55,529 bases of DNA, from NCBI GenBank assembly GCA_043736395.1, contig JAYTCQ010000385.1, positions 1 to 55,529 of the forward strand. Direction: 5' to 3'. Under the pieces are notes generated by a model, which saw only the letters and a list, made by a program, of their open reading frames with translations, had not been told where the DNA came from and made no database searches. Positions 1 to 7,681 of the stretch are shown in pieces. Each line of letters begins with the position of its first letter. Position 1 is the first letter of the stretch. Position numbers and translations under genes: made by a program. Source of the DNA: JAFDVL01 sp043736395. Lineage in GTDB: Bacteria > Acidobacteriota > Blastocatellia > RBC074.

Positions 1-24
1 AAACCAAGCTGAAGCTTGTACTCC
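1..24 (+). repeat. REP-like palindrome, partial element at left edge
   Basis: A short palindrome with arms CAAGCT (5-10) and AGCTTG (13-18) around GA is followed by the tail TACTCC (19-24). The layout, stem then a CTCC tail, matches the palindrome at 12659-12680, whose stem differs but keeps pairing. It lies just downstream of the CoA-transferase stop. Its partner, if it belongs to an inverted pair, would lie outside the window. Confidence 0.5.
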
Positions 25-34
25 ATGCTCCATA

Positions 35-1252
35 CTAATTTGTCACTCCATTTTGAATCATCTCTTCAATTTCAGCTTCATCGAAATTGAGCTGTCGCAA
101 AATTTCGTGTGAGTGTTCACCCATACTCGGAGCCGCCCTTGGAATTTCTTTCGTGACCCCATGAACATTGATCGGGCTGCTCACTGTACTCACTTTGCCA
201 AGCTGCGGATGCTCGAATTCAGCGAAGACTCCATTGGCTTTCATCTGCGGGTCAGCCGCGACTTGATTCATGGTCGGGATCAATCCCCACACAATATTTT
301 CAGCTTTGAACAATGGTTCCCATTCGCTCAAATCTTTGGTGATCAGAGCGGCATCCAGAATTGAGATAACTTCGTTATTATTTTCCGAACGTCCTGCGAC
401 GCTTGCGTATCGCGGATCATCGCTGAATTCAGCAATGCCGAGAGCGCGGCAAATTCTGCCCCAATCCCGTACAGTGTCCAGACAGCAAAAAATAAATCTT
501 TGCCCGTCGCGTGTCTGGTACTGATTAATCAATGGATTCAACGCCGTGAATCGTGTCCGCCGTGCTGGAAATTCTGCTCCGACTAAAGCCGCCTGCACCT
601 GACAGCTATTGCTCCACGCGCCAGTTGCCATCAGTGAAGTCGAAACTTTGGCGCCATGTCCCGTCGTTTGGCGTTGGTATAACGCCAGCATAATGGAACC
701 GAAAAGCGCGAGTGAAACCGGATGATCTCCAGTTCCGCAAGGCATCGAACCCGTCTGCACGGTCAAATCATGAATCATTCCCGTCAAGCCTGAACGCGCC
801 CAATACGCTGTAGTGTCATAGCCCGGCTTATTCACGTCTTCGCCCTCTTCGCCGTAACCGGTGAGATGCGCGTAGATCAATCGTTCATTAATTTCGCTGA
901 GCAATTCGTAGCCCAAATCAAATTTTTCAATTAAATCAGGCGTGTAATTCGTGATGAAAATATCTGCAGTTTTGACCAGTCGTCGCAGGGCTTCGCGCCC
1001 CGTTTCTTCATTCAAATTTAAAGCCAGACTCTGCTTGTTACGAGCATCCAGCAGCCAGCAATAATTGACATCGGAAGCAGGCATGTTCGGCGCAAAAGAT
1101 AGCGTTCGATATGGATCGCCAAACGGAGGACGTTCAATTTTGATGACCTCCGCTCCGAAATCAGAAAGGATCGTCGCCGCCGCAGGACCTGCAATATAAG
1201 TACCGCAATCAATCACGCGGAGGCCGGATAAAATATTTTTTTGATTACTCAT
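35..1252 (-). CDS. Class III CoA-transferase (CaiB/BaiF family)
   Basis: The 405-aa product fits the usual length of about 400 aa for family III CoA-transferases, which move CoA between carboxylic acids through an aspartyl-CoA intermediate. The N-terminus carries the typical opening GLRVIDCGTYIAGPAAA and EVIKIERPPFGDPYR. The Asp in PGYD (about residue 146) sits where the catalytic aspartate of the family lies. A longer reading frame upstream exists, but it is encoded by an inverted-repeat element and the family homology begins at MSNQKN, so I start at 1252. No signal peptide; cytosolic. It is the last gene of the minus-strand run starting with the ThDP enzyme, although a 106-bp repeat separates it from the quinoprotein gene. 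The acyl substrate cannot be read from sequence. Confidence 0.88.
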   Translation of the reverse strand: MSNQKNILSGLRVIDCGTYIAGPAAATILSDFGAEVIKIERPPFGDPYRTLSFAPNMPASDVNYCWLLDARNKQSLALNLNEETGREALRRLVKTADIFITNYTPDLIEKFDLGYELLSEINERLIYAHLTGYGEEGEDVNKPGYDTTAYWARSGLTGMIHDLTVQTGSMPCGTGDHPVSLALFGSIMLALYQRQTTGHGAKVSTSLMATGAWSNSCQVQAALVGAEFPARRTRFTALNPLINQYQTRDGQRFIFCCLDTVRDWGRICRALGIAEFSDDPRYASVAGRSENNNEVISILDAALITKDLSEWEPLFKAENIVWGLIPTMNQVAADPQMKANGVFAEFEHPQLGKVSTVSSPINVHGVTKEIPRAAPSMGEHSHEILRQLNFDEAEIEEMIQNGVTN

Positions 1253-1314
1253 GTCGTTTGATAAGGGCAGAACTGAAAACTGAATTGTGAGGCGCGTAGT
1301 CTGCCGTGTACGCT

Positions 1315-1420
1315 GTGTCAGTAGCCAGCGCGTGAGCAAGGGCTGCACTGGCAAGGCGTTCGTTGATGTCGAAGAGCGCACTGTCGAGGCAGCCCTTGCT
1401 CACGCGCGGGCTACTGACAC
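1315..1420. repeat. Inverted-repeat (BIME-like) element, 32-bp arms
   Basis: Two 32-bp arms (1315-1346 and 1389-1420) are inverted copies with a single mismatch, separated by 42 bp. Each arm contains the short stem AGCCC/GGGCT and ends outwards in GGGCTACTGACAC or its close variant. The outward GCTAC tail is shared with the elements at 22560 and 23392. It lies between two minus-strand genes and supplies the spurious upstream extension of the CoA-transferase frame. Confidence 0.85.
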
Positions 1421-1436
1421 TAGGTCGCATACATTT

Positions 1437-3296
1437 TTATTTTCCGGCAACAGTGAAAGCCAGCAGCAAATTCCCCGGCTGTCCGATGATTCGACCGTAA
1501 CCAGAATTTGTATAGAGAATGCCATTAGCAATAATCGGCCCTGCGCCGTCCAGCGTCCCGCCTTTCGCTTTCATTCCATTGATCGCATCGTAAGTTTTTT
1601 CAGCTGTATCAAAATCCCAAATAATCGCACCGTCCTTCGTCGCGTACGCTCGCAGATGTCCGTCGGCAGAGCCTGATAACACTACACCAGGGATCACTGA
1701 AGCGGCAGCGGATTGCGAGTTAAAGCAGCGCGCCGTCCCCCAGGCGCAGTTCGCTGGAGGCGCAGGAATATGCCAAAGTTTTTTGCCGGAAGAAATTTTT
1801 AAGGCGGTTAGTCCGGGCTGACGATTTTGCCCGCTCACGTCGGCAACGGGAACATATGCATTTTCTGCATCAGCAGCAAAACCCCATTCAATTCCACCAA
1901 GCGCGCCGCCTTGTCCGACTTTGACTTCCCATAATTTTTTGCCGTTGCTGTCGGGATCAAGCGCGTACATCATGCCTGATTTTTGTCCGGCTAAAATTAC
2001 TTGTTTTCCGTTTGGAAGTTTTCGCAGAATCACCGAACTGCCGAAGTCATAATCCGGGCCTGCGATTTCAGGGCAATTGCCAACTCCGGGTTGCCGACAG
2101 CCGACCAGAAAATTATCGTTCGGCATCAACTGATTCGACCATTTTAATTTTCCAGTTTTCAGGTCAAACGCCATAATCGCGTCGGTGTGTTCCGTAGTTA
2201 CATCGGTGTAGGAATTTCCTGTACCGACGTAGATCAATCTGCGCTTTGCATCTATGGTTGGAGCAGCCCAGATGGCTCCTCCGGCGGGGCCGTACATCTG
2301 CGTTCCAGAGGAATTTTTCTTGAATGATTTTGGCGCATCCTGCACTGCATAACTCTTCCAAATAATTTTTCCGGTGGAGGCATTAAGCGCGACGACACTC
2401 CCGCAAAACGTGCAGCATTCATATTTCGGATCGCGTCCGGCAGTCTCTTCAAACGAAGAAACCGGAACGTAGATTTTGTCCTGAAATAATATCGGAGAAC
2501 CAGTGATGCGAGAGAGTAAATGGTCTTCGATTTTTGTTTTCCAGAGAAGCTTTCCGGTTGTCGCATCTACCGCCTGAACGTTGGATTTTTCATCGCCGAA
2601 ATAGATTGCAAATTCTGATTTCGACCCGGCTGGCATTGATCCAACGCTGATGGCGGCACGGACGGCGGCTCCGGCATTCATCGTCCAATACGTGCATCCG
2701 GTGCTGGCGTTGAGGCTGTAAATAATCCCAACTTCGGTCGTCAGAAAAAGGCGGTCGCCGATGATGGTGGGCTGTCCTGTCGCCATTGATCCGGGATGCG
2801 CGAACGCCCATTTTACTTTCAATTTTGGAACGTCTTCCGGCGTGATGCCAGGCTGCGGCTGGAAGCGAGAATTTTCAAGATCGCGTCCCCAACCGTTCCA
2901 CTGCGAAGTAGTAAATTTGATGGGAGGAGGAGGGAACTTGCAAAGGTTCGCAGTCAAATTATTTTCAATCGGAGCGCCGGGTTCCTTGCCTGTTAAGTGA
3001 ATCGCGAGGGCGCGAATTTGCGCGGCGCTCAGCCCGGAAGCTTGCTGCTTCATCACCCCTGAAGTTAAGGTTTGAATCACATCTTCCGCCGAACGGCGAC
3101 GGATCAGAAACAGCGGAGGAATGCGGTCCTGCGCGTTGTCGTGACAGACCGCGCAGCGTTGCTTATAAATCGCTTCGCCTTCAGGAGAAGCGGGGATTGG
3201 CGGTGTCGGGGATTGACTGAAAATGGAGAAAAAAAATAATGATGACAGCAAACCTGTGGTAAGAGTTCCGATAAGTGTATGCGCCGAAATTTTCAT
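1437..3296 (-). CDS. Cytochrome c / PQQ quinoprotein, polyvinyl-alcohol-dehydrogenase-like
   Basis: The 619-aa protein starts with a signal peptide (about residues 1-28), then a cytochrome c domain with the haem motif CAVCH (C48, C51, H52), then PQQ-type beta-propeller repeats (about 130-615) recognisable from repeated ALDxxTGKxxWK-like strands. The propeller entry SQWNGWGRDLENSRFQP and the segment ECCTFCGSVVALNASTG resemble PQQ-dependent polyvinyl alcohol dehydrogenases, which also have an N-terminal cytochrome c. Such enzymes act in the periplasm, oxidising an alcohol and passing electrons through haem c. The start codon overlaps the stop of the upstream cytochrome c gene by 4 bp, suggesting translational coupling and shared electron transfer. 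The substrate is unknown; other quinoprotein alcohol dehydrogenases remain possible. Confidence 0.85.
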   Translation of the reverse strand: MKISAHTLIGTLTTGLLSSLFFFSIFSQSPTPPIPASPEGEAIYKQRCAVCHDNAQDRIPPLFLIRRRSAEDVIQTLTSGVMKQQASGLSAAQIRALAIHLTGKEPGAPIENNLTANLCKFPPPPIKFTTSQWNGWGRDLENSRFQPQPGITPEDVPKLKVKWAFAHPGSMATGQPTIIGDRLFLTTEVGIIYSLNASTGCTYWTMNAGAAVRAAISVGSMPAGSKSEFAIYFGDEKSNVQAVDATTGKLLWKTKIEDHLLSRITGSPILFQDKIYVPVSSFEETAGRDPKYECCTFCGSVVALNASTGKIIWKSYAVQDAPKSFKKNSSGTQMYGPAGGAIWAAPTIDAKRRLIYVGTGNSYTDVTTEHTDAIMAFDLKTGKLKWSNQLMPNDNFLVGCRQPGVGNCPEIAGPDYDFGSSVILRKLPNGKQVILAGQKSGMMYALDPDSNGKKLWEVKVGQGGALGGIEWGFAADAENAYVPVADVSGQNRQPGLTALKISSGKKLWHIPAPPANCAWGTARCFNSQSAAASVIPGVVLSGSADGHLRAYATKDGAIIWDFDTAEKTYDAINGMKAKGGTLDGAGPIIANGILYTNSGYGRIIGQPGNLLLAFTVAGK

Positions 3297-3778
3297 CGTT
3301 TTTCTTTAGTAGTGTTTGGGCCAATGCTGCGGATGAAATTCACAATTTGCCAGATTTGTTTGTCATTGAGTTTGTTTTTGTATTCCAGCATGTCAGCCGA
3401 AACACCTTCGCGGATGGACGTGAAAATTTCGCCGTCACTCGCGCCGTAGTCCCATTTTTCATCCGTCAAATCTGAAGGAGTCCCGCCCGAAAGCGCCATT
3501 CCGCCATCGCCTTTTCCGCCCTGTCCGTGACAGGAAGCGCAATGACGTTGATACAATTTTTTTCCGGCTTCGATGGATTCTGGAGTTTTCGGTTCCGTGT
3601 TATTTGGCTTCGGATTTTCCTGTGTCAATAAAACTTCAGTTTGTTGAGGTTGTTCGCTGCTGTGTCTCTTTTGCGAAGCCTCAACAAACTGAAGTTTATA
3701 GGACATCAGAGCCATCATTACCACGAAAAAAATCATTGTGATCAGGCAGGTGAAAATATTATTCCTGTGGTACATCAA
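3293..3778 (-). CDS. Membrane-anchored class I cytochrome c
   Basis: The 161-aa protein has one N-terminal transmembrane anchor (about residues 8-27), a linker rich in Q, E, P and N, and a cytochrome c domain with CASCHG (C80, C83, H84) and a candidate axial Met in SADMLEYK. It should sit in the periplasm attached to the inner membrane and accept electrons from the quinoprotein encoded immediately downstream (4-bp overlap). Its start overlaps the end of the upstream hypothetical gene by 20 bp. The linker from about residue 28 to 50 is encoded by a 19-bp inverted repeat (3631-3697), so part of the protein is repeat-derived. The two initial Met codons (3778, 3775) cannot be told apart. Confidence 0.88.
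   Translation of the reverse strand: MMYHRNNIFTCLITMIFFVVMMALMSYKLQFVEASQKRHSSEQPQQTEVLLTQENPKPNNTEPKTPESIEAGKKLYQRHCASCHGQGGKGDGGMALSGGTPSDLTDEKWDYGASDGEIFTSIREGVSADMLEYKNKLNDKQIWQIVNFIRSIGPNTTKEKR
3631..3697. repeat. Perfect 19-bp inverted repeat inside the cytochrome c gene
   Basis: The arms at 3631-3649 and 3679-3697 (AAACTTCAGTTTGTTGAGG and its exact complement) flank a 29-nt loop that contains a further weak pairing (TTCGC/GCGAA). The element lies within the cytochrome c coding sequence, between anchor and haem domain, and keeps the frame open. Confidence 0.88.
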
Positions 3779-4217
3779 AATTCTCCACTAAATAATCTGG
3801 ATGAACTTCACGCAAGTACACAAAAAGTTCGTGCACCAGATTCACGATTTTATTCACGCCATATGCATATTCCTGACCTTTGACTTTCAGTGCCAGCGAA
3901 ACAAATCCGCCGCGGATTGAAGTTGAGACTTCCGCTTTTTGGGGATCAATGCGCCGATGCTCTGGCAAGTCAGAATCGTGTTTTTGCTGAATGAATTTTT
4001 TCAATTCAGACGAAAGCTCTGAGCCTGCCGCTACACCCGGCAACAACTGTTTGAAGCGCAATTCCTTATTCGGGATGTCTACATTCAATTCCATCTGATG
4101 ATGAATGACCCAGACAAATTTGAAGCGCCCAGGCTTCACTTCACTGAAGCCGCAAAAGATGCCACGGTCGGCGTAGGCTTGGAGGGTTTTACGAATTATT
4201 ATTAATGGGTTTTGCAT
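3759..4217 (-). CDS. Conserved-looking small protein of unknown function
   Basis: A 152-aa soluble protein without signal peptide or membrane segment. It is a mix of charged strands (FKFVWVIHHQMELNVDI, GGFVSLALKVKGQEYAYG) and a C-terminal helix (IVNLVHELFVYLREVHPDYL). I recognise no family. It starts 26 bp after the stop of the ThDP enzyme and overlaps the cytochrome c gene by 20 bp, so it is almost surely part of the same transcript. A role as an accessory or folding factor for the exported redox enzymes is possible but is only inferred from position. Confidence 0.65.
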   Translation of the reverse strand: MQNPLIIIRKTLQAYADRGIFCGFSEVKPGRFKFVWVIHHQMELNVDIPNKELRFKQLLPGVAAGSELSSELKKFIQQKHDSDLPEHRRIDPQKAEVSTSIRGGFVSLALKVKGQEYAYGVNKIVNLVHELFVYLREVHPDYLVENFDVPQE

Positions 4218-4243
4218 TAATTTGAAAACCAGGCGTCAAGAGT

Positions 4244-6178
4244 TCAATGATTATACGACATACAACCTGGCTCCACCGTCCCTAAAAATCCCGGTTCAAA
4301 TTGTTGTTTATTCCAGAATTCTTTTTTCGCCTGACAGTTGATCAGCGAAGGTCTGCTTTCTTTGGCAGCGATCTGATAACAGCGTTCCAGCGCCGCGCGG
4401 AAGTCCCCTGGCTTTGTCACGTATTCGCCGTGAGCCCCTAATCCTTCCGCAACTTTATCGTAGCGAACATTTTCCTGAAACAGATGCAGGCTCATCGTGA
4501 CAGGGCTGCGAGCGTTGCCGCTCCACGTGCCCCACGCGTTATTGTTGTAGACGATCACAATCATTGGCATTCGATATTTTGACGCGGTCTCAAGCTCCAT
4601 AATCGTGTAGCCAATTCCGGCATCTCCTGTCACACAGATAATCGGAGAGCCTTTGTAGGGGGCTTGCACACTGACGCCGTGTCGCATCGCTACCGCCGCG
4701 CCGAAAGCGTAGCCGACATCCGGGCCGATGGCTCCATATTGATAAGCCCCATTTAAAATTTGCCCCGGACGATAGCCGCGTACCCAGCGTCGCATGTAAC
4801 GCGCAATGCCGTAGCCTCCCGAAACATAGGTTGTCTGCTCTTTCGGAAGCTTGCTGTGATACATAAAATTCGTGACTTCTTTGGCGATCACGGCGGGATG
4901 GACGGCGTCGGTATAGCTCATTCCTTTGGCGTAAAAACCTTCGTTTTCATCTTCAAACTTTTTGCGAGCGGCAGCGATTTCAGCGATCCATGCATCGTGC
5001 TTCATGTTTGGCATCGCATCGGTTAACGCTTCGAGCGCGGCTTTTTCACAACTCACAATTCCAACATCAATAGGGAGGTTTCGCCCAATGTCTTCGGGGC
5101 TGGGATCAATGCAGATATATTTTGCGTCAGGCCCGAAAGCGAATTCACCGACGGTGGGCATGCAATATTGTCCGACGAGTAAAACTACATCGGCACTCGC
5201 CAGAGCGCCCGGTGAAGCATTCGCTGATAACGGACTCGCGTCAGAAAATTGTCCTTTCATCGCACCGGATTCGACGACAGGGATTTGTGTTTTCTCGGCT
5301 AATTTTTTCAGAGCATCCCAGGCTTTGCTGTAAAAAACTCCGTTGCTTGAAACAATGATAGGACGAGCGGCAGTCTTAAGTAAGGCGACGGCAGCCGCTA
5401 AATCTTTGGGGCTGGGATGCGGCTTGGCATTAGTTCGGTATTTTGTTTTGTCATGAAAATAATCAAGTTCACTCGCGGATTTAAAATTTGCGCGTGTGAC
5501 TTCCGCCGGAAAATCAAGATGGACGGGGCGGGGAATTCCTGTCCGCAATTGACGAAATGCATACGCCGCATATTCGTGAACACGCGCCGGAACGATCAGC
5601 CGCTTGCCATATTTTTTCAGTCCCTCCGTGGTGGGCTGTTGATAGCCCAGCTGGATTCCAGCCTCAGTGTCTTCATTACGAATCGTCATATTGCTCGCTA
5701 ACACCAACACGGGAGACCGGGCGGCATTGGCGGCGGCGATGGCGTTAATCATATCTGTGAAGCCGGGGCCTTCTGTGCCGGAGGCTGCTGCGACTTCACC
5801 GGTGACGCGACAAAATCCGTCGGCAGCGTGCGCCATGGCTCCTTCGTGGCGACCTGAATAAGTTGGAATTCCTTCCTGTGCAATTGCGTTTACGATCGGG
5901 TAATTTCCCGGACACGAAAAAAGTGCGGCGAGACCTTCTTCTTTGCAAACCCTCGCAAAAACCTGTGCGCCAGACATCGGGAAAACTGCTTTAGTTGGCG
6001 CGGTTTTTTCAGCCAATGCGAATTCATCTGGGATTTTTATCGAATGTTCATCGGCTGCTGCAAGGGCGGCTTCACTACCACTAAGCACGGTTGCGACTGT
6101 CGCTCCAGCCACAGCTTTCGTCATAAATTTTCGCCGTGAAAATTCAATTTCAGAGTCACCAGTATCAGGTTTAGGCAT
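4244..6178 (-). CDS. Tat-exported thiamine-diphosphate enzyme (acetolactate synthase/benzoylformate decarboxylase type)
   Basis: The 644-aa protein has all three domains of the ThDP decarboxylase/synthase superfamily. The pyrimidine-binding domain carries the catalytic-type Glu in SGRHEGAMAHAADG (E111), a central domain follows, and the diphosphate-binding domain carries TGDAGIGYTIMELETA ending in YNNNAWG, so the usual GDG is GDA. The N-terminus holds a twin-arginine signal (SRRKFMTKAVAGATVATVL, about residues 14-33), unexpected for a ThDP enzyme. I chose the start at 6178 because AAGGA lies 8 nt upstream; a longer frame to 6217 has no such site. It heads a minus-strand operon with a cytochrome c and a PQQ quinoprotein, which also work in the periplasm. 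The reaction is unknown, a 2-keto acid decarboxylation or C-C ligation being likely from the family. Confidence 0.85.
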   Translation of the reverse strand: MPKPDTGDSEIEFSRRKFMTKAVAGATVATVLSGSEAALAAADEHSIKIPDEFALAEKTAPTKAVFPMSGAQVFARVCKEEGLAALFSCPGNYPIVNAIAQEGIPTYSGRHEGAMAHAADGFCRVTGEVAAASGTEGPGFTDMINAIAAANAARSPVLVLASNMTIRNEDTEAGIQLGYQQPTTEGLKKYGKRLIVPARVHEYAAYAFRQLRTGIPRPVHLDFPAEVTRANFKSASELDYFHDKTKYRTNAKPHPSPKDLAAAVALLKTAARPIIVSSNGVFYSKAWDALKKLAEKTQIPVVESGAMKGQFSDASPLSANASPGALASADVVLLVGQYCMPTVGEFAFGPDAKYICIDPSPEDIGRNLPIDVGIVSCEKAALEALTDAMPNMKHDAWIAEIAAARKKFEDENEGFYAKGMSYTDAVHPAVIAKEVTNFMYHSKLPKEQTTYVSGGYGIARYMRRWVRGYRPGQILNGAYQYGAIGPDVGYAFGAAVAMRHGVSVQAPYKGSPIICVTGDAGIGYTIMELETASKYRMPMIVIVYNNNAWGTWSGNARSPVTMSLHLFQENVRYDKVAEGLGAHGEYVTKPGDFRAALERCYQIAAKESRPSLINCQAKKEFWNKQQFEPGFLGTVEPGCMSYNH

Positions 6179-6390
6179 TGCTTTGATCCTTCTAATTTTA
6201 GACTTGGGGCTGACCATTACACAGGTCAGAAGATGTCATGTTCTATTCCGAGAAACTTTCAACCTACGAGACGGGAAAGTCAAGCAAACTTATGAATAAC
6301 AAATGAAAACTCACCCATGAATTCAAATTTACAAATTAGAATAGTTTGGTTGCAGTCGCGGCGTAATTTTGCCTATTAATGATGCTATCT

Positions 6391-6404
6391 GTTATCCAGA
6401 TAAC
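6391..6404. promoter_or_regulatory. Palindrome GTTATC-CA-GATAAC, candidate operator
   Basis: Perfect 6-bp arms with a 2-nt spacer. The overall 14-bp size equals an Fnr-type site, but the half sites are not the classical TTGAT/ATCAA. It lies between a Crp/Fnr-family gene and the divergent operon, so it is a reasonable candidate binding site for that regulator; binding is inferred only. Confidence 0.35.
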
Positions 6405-6504
6405 TGATCCCACGTAAAAGCTTAGGTATTGTAAAAGTTAATTTATTCATAGAAATGTCACATTCCGGCAACTATGAAAAATTAAGATGGCTTTGTTTCT
6501 GGAG

Positions 6505-6534
6505 CCTTTCGTTAGTGATTTAACTAACGAAAGG
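6505..6534. repeat. Perfect hairpin, 12-bp stem and 6-nt loop
   Basis: CCTTTCGTTAGT (6505-6516) and ACTAACGAAAGG (6523-6534) are exact complements around GATTTA. No T-tract follows on either strand, so an intrinsic terminator is unlikely. It may be an operator, an RNA structure in the leader of the Crp/Fnr gene, or a repeat remnant. Confidence 0.55.
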
Positions 6535-6754
6535 TAAAACAGAATTAGTATGTTAGATCTTTAACGCACACTCAGCCATTCGCTACAACAAGCTTACCGC
6601 CCTTTACTGATTCGGTTCAATCTTAATCTGTATTGATAGTGCTGAAAATATTAATTCGATTCATCCTAAAGTGCGATTAATCAGCAAATGGATACTTATC
6701 TAACTTTGTTGGAAGTATTCACAATGATCAGGATACGGGTGGGAGGGACTTATC

Positions 6755-7438
6755 GTGAAAAGAGAAGATCGTGGATCACAATCAAAATTATCCGAGAAAG
6801 AACTGATTTCAATATTTGAACAAACTTCTTCTTGTAACATACTTAATTTATCCGACAAGGCTATTATTTATCATCAAGGAAGTGAAAATCCTTTTGTTTT
6901 TTTGCTCAATAAAGGGCAAGTCAAATTATCAAGGGTCAATCTTAAAGGCGATCAATTAACTCACGCGATTTTAAAGATCGGAGACGTTTTCGGTCCAGGT
7001 TTGACGGAGCAGGGTAGCGTTGAATCCTATGAATCGGCCATCGCCAAGGGAACCGTAAAACTCTATCGAATCTCGAAAGAAGATTTTAGAGTGCTTTTGT
7101 CAGGTAGCCTTAAACTTGCATGCTTGATTATCGAGTTACTCTCAGAGCGGCAACATTTTGCTGAGCGTCGACTTGAAGGCGTACTTTTCCTGGAAGTTCA
7201 ATCCAGGCTCGCGTTGATTCTGTATGAGTGGGCGATCAAAAAATACGGCCTACCTATCGGGGAGGATAAGAAAGATTTTCACTTAACACAGCAGGAACTA
7301 GCGGATTTAATCGGGGCAAGTCGTCCAGTGGTGAGCACAATTTTGTTTGATCTTAAGACGCGTGGGGTCATTGATTACACCAGAGAAATTATTAAGCTGA
7401 TAGATTTGGACGCGCTGAAGGAAATGGCGCGGGTCTAG
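6755..7438 (+). CDS. Crp/Fnr-family transcriptional regulator
   Basis: The 227-aa protein has a cyclic-nucleotide-binding-type beta-roll (about residues 20-130), a long dimerisation helix (about 135-160) and a C-terminal winged helix with FHLTQQELADLIGASRPVV, the standard Crp-type HTH. There is no N-terminal Cys cluster, so an Fe-S oxygen sensor of Fnr type is unlikely. The start is GTG, supported by GGAGGG 7 nt upstream. It stands divergent to the exported ThDP/cytochrome/quinoprotein operon, which it may control together with itself. The ligand is unknown. Confidence 0.9.
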   Translation: MKREDRGSQSKLSEKELISIFEQTSSCNILNLSDKAIIYHQGSENPFVFLLNKGQVKLSRVNLKGDQLTHAILKIGDVFGPGLTEQGSVESYESAIAKGTVKLYRISKEDFRVLLSGSLKLACLIIELLSERQHFAERRLEGVLFLEVQSRLALILYEWAIKKYGLPIGEDKKDFHLTQQELADLIGASRPVVSTILFDLKTRGVIDYTREIIKLIDLDALKEMARV

Positions 7439-7681
7439 AATTTATCAAAGTGTTATTCAGCTAACAGACAATTCATTTCTCGACTGGGTATATTGACAGT
7501 GGCTACTCTATTTCGTTCGTCGAAATCCACTCTGCACCTCGAAACCGATGAAGAAACTTGTGGGAAATTGGCTGATATACTTCGGTCTTACTGAAGTGTA
7601 TGGACGATTGAACTCAAACTTTTTTGTTAGTAGACGGGCGGATTTCGTCAGCTGCTTTTAGGGTAGCCATACTCGCAATTT

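Larger units (their letters stand above)
6179..6754. promoter_or_regulatory. 576-bp divergent intergenic region
   Basis: This gap separates the ThDP-enzyme operon (minus) from the Crp/Fnr gene (plus) and must hold both promoters. It contains a 14-bp palindrome (6391-6404) and a 12-bp-stem hairpin (6505-6534). I see no coding sequence or clear sigma-70 boxes worth calling. Confidence 0.55.

Noticed and set aside
35..6178. CoA-transferase plus ThDP enzyme as an oxalate-degrading pair (formyl-CoA transferase and oxalyl-CoA decarboxylase)
   Set aside because: The ThDP enzyme carries a Tat signal and sits with periplasmic cytochrome and quinoprotein genes, while the CoA-transferase is cytosolic and separated by a repeat. 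No specific oxalate-pathway motif is visible.
6505..6534. Intrinsic terminator
   Set aside because: The stem is perfect but no T-tract follows on either strand, and it lies upstream of both divergent genes rather than after a gene.
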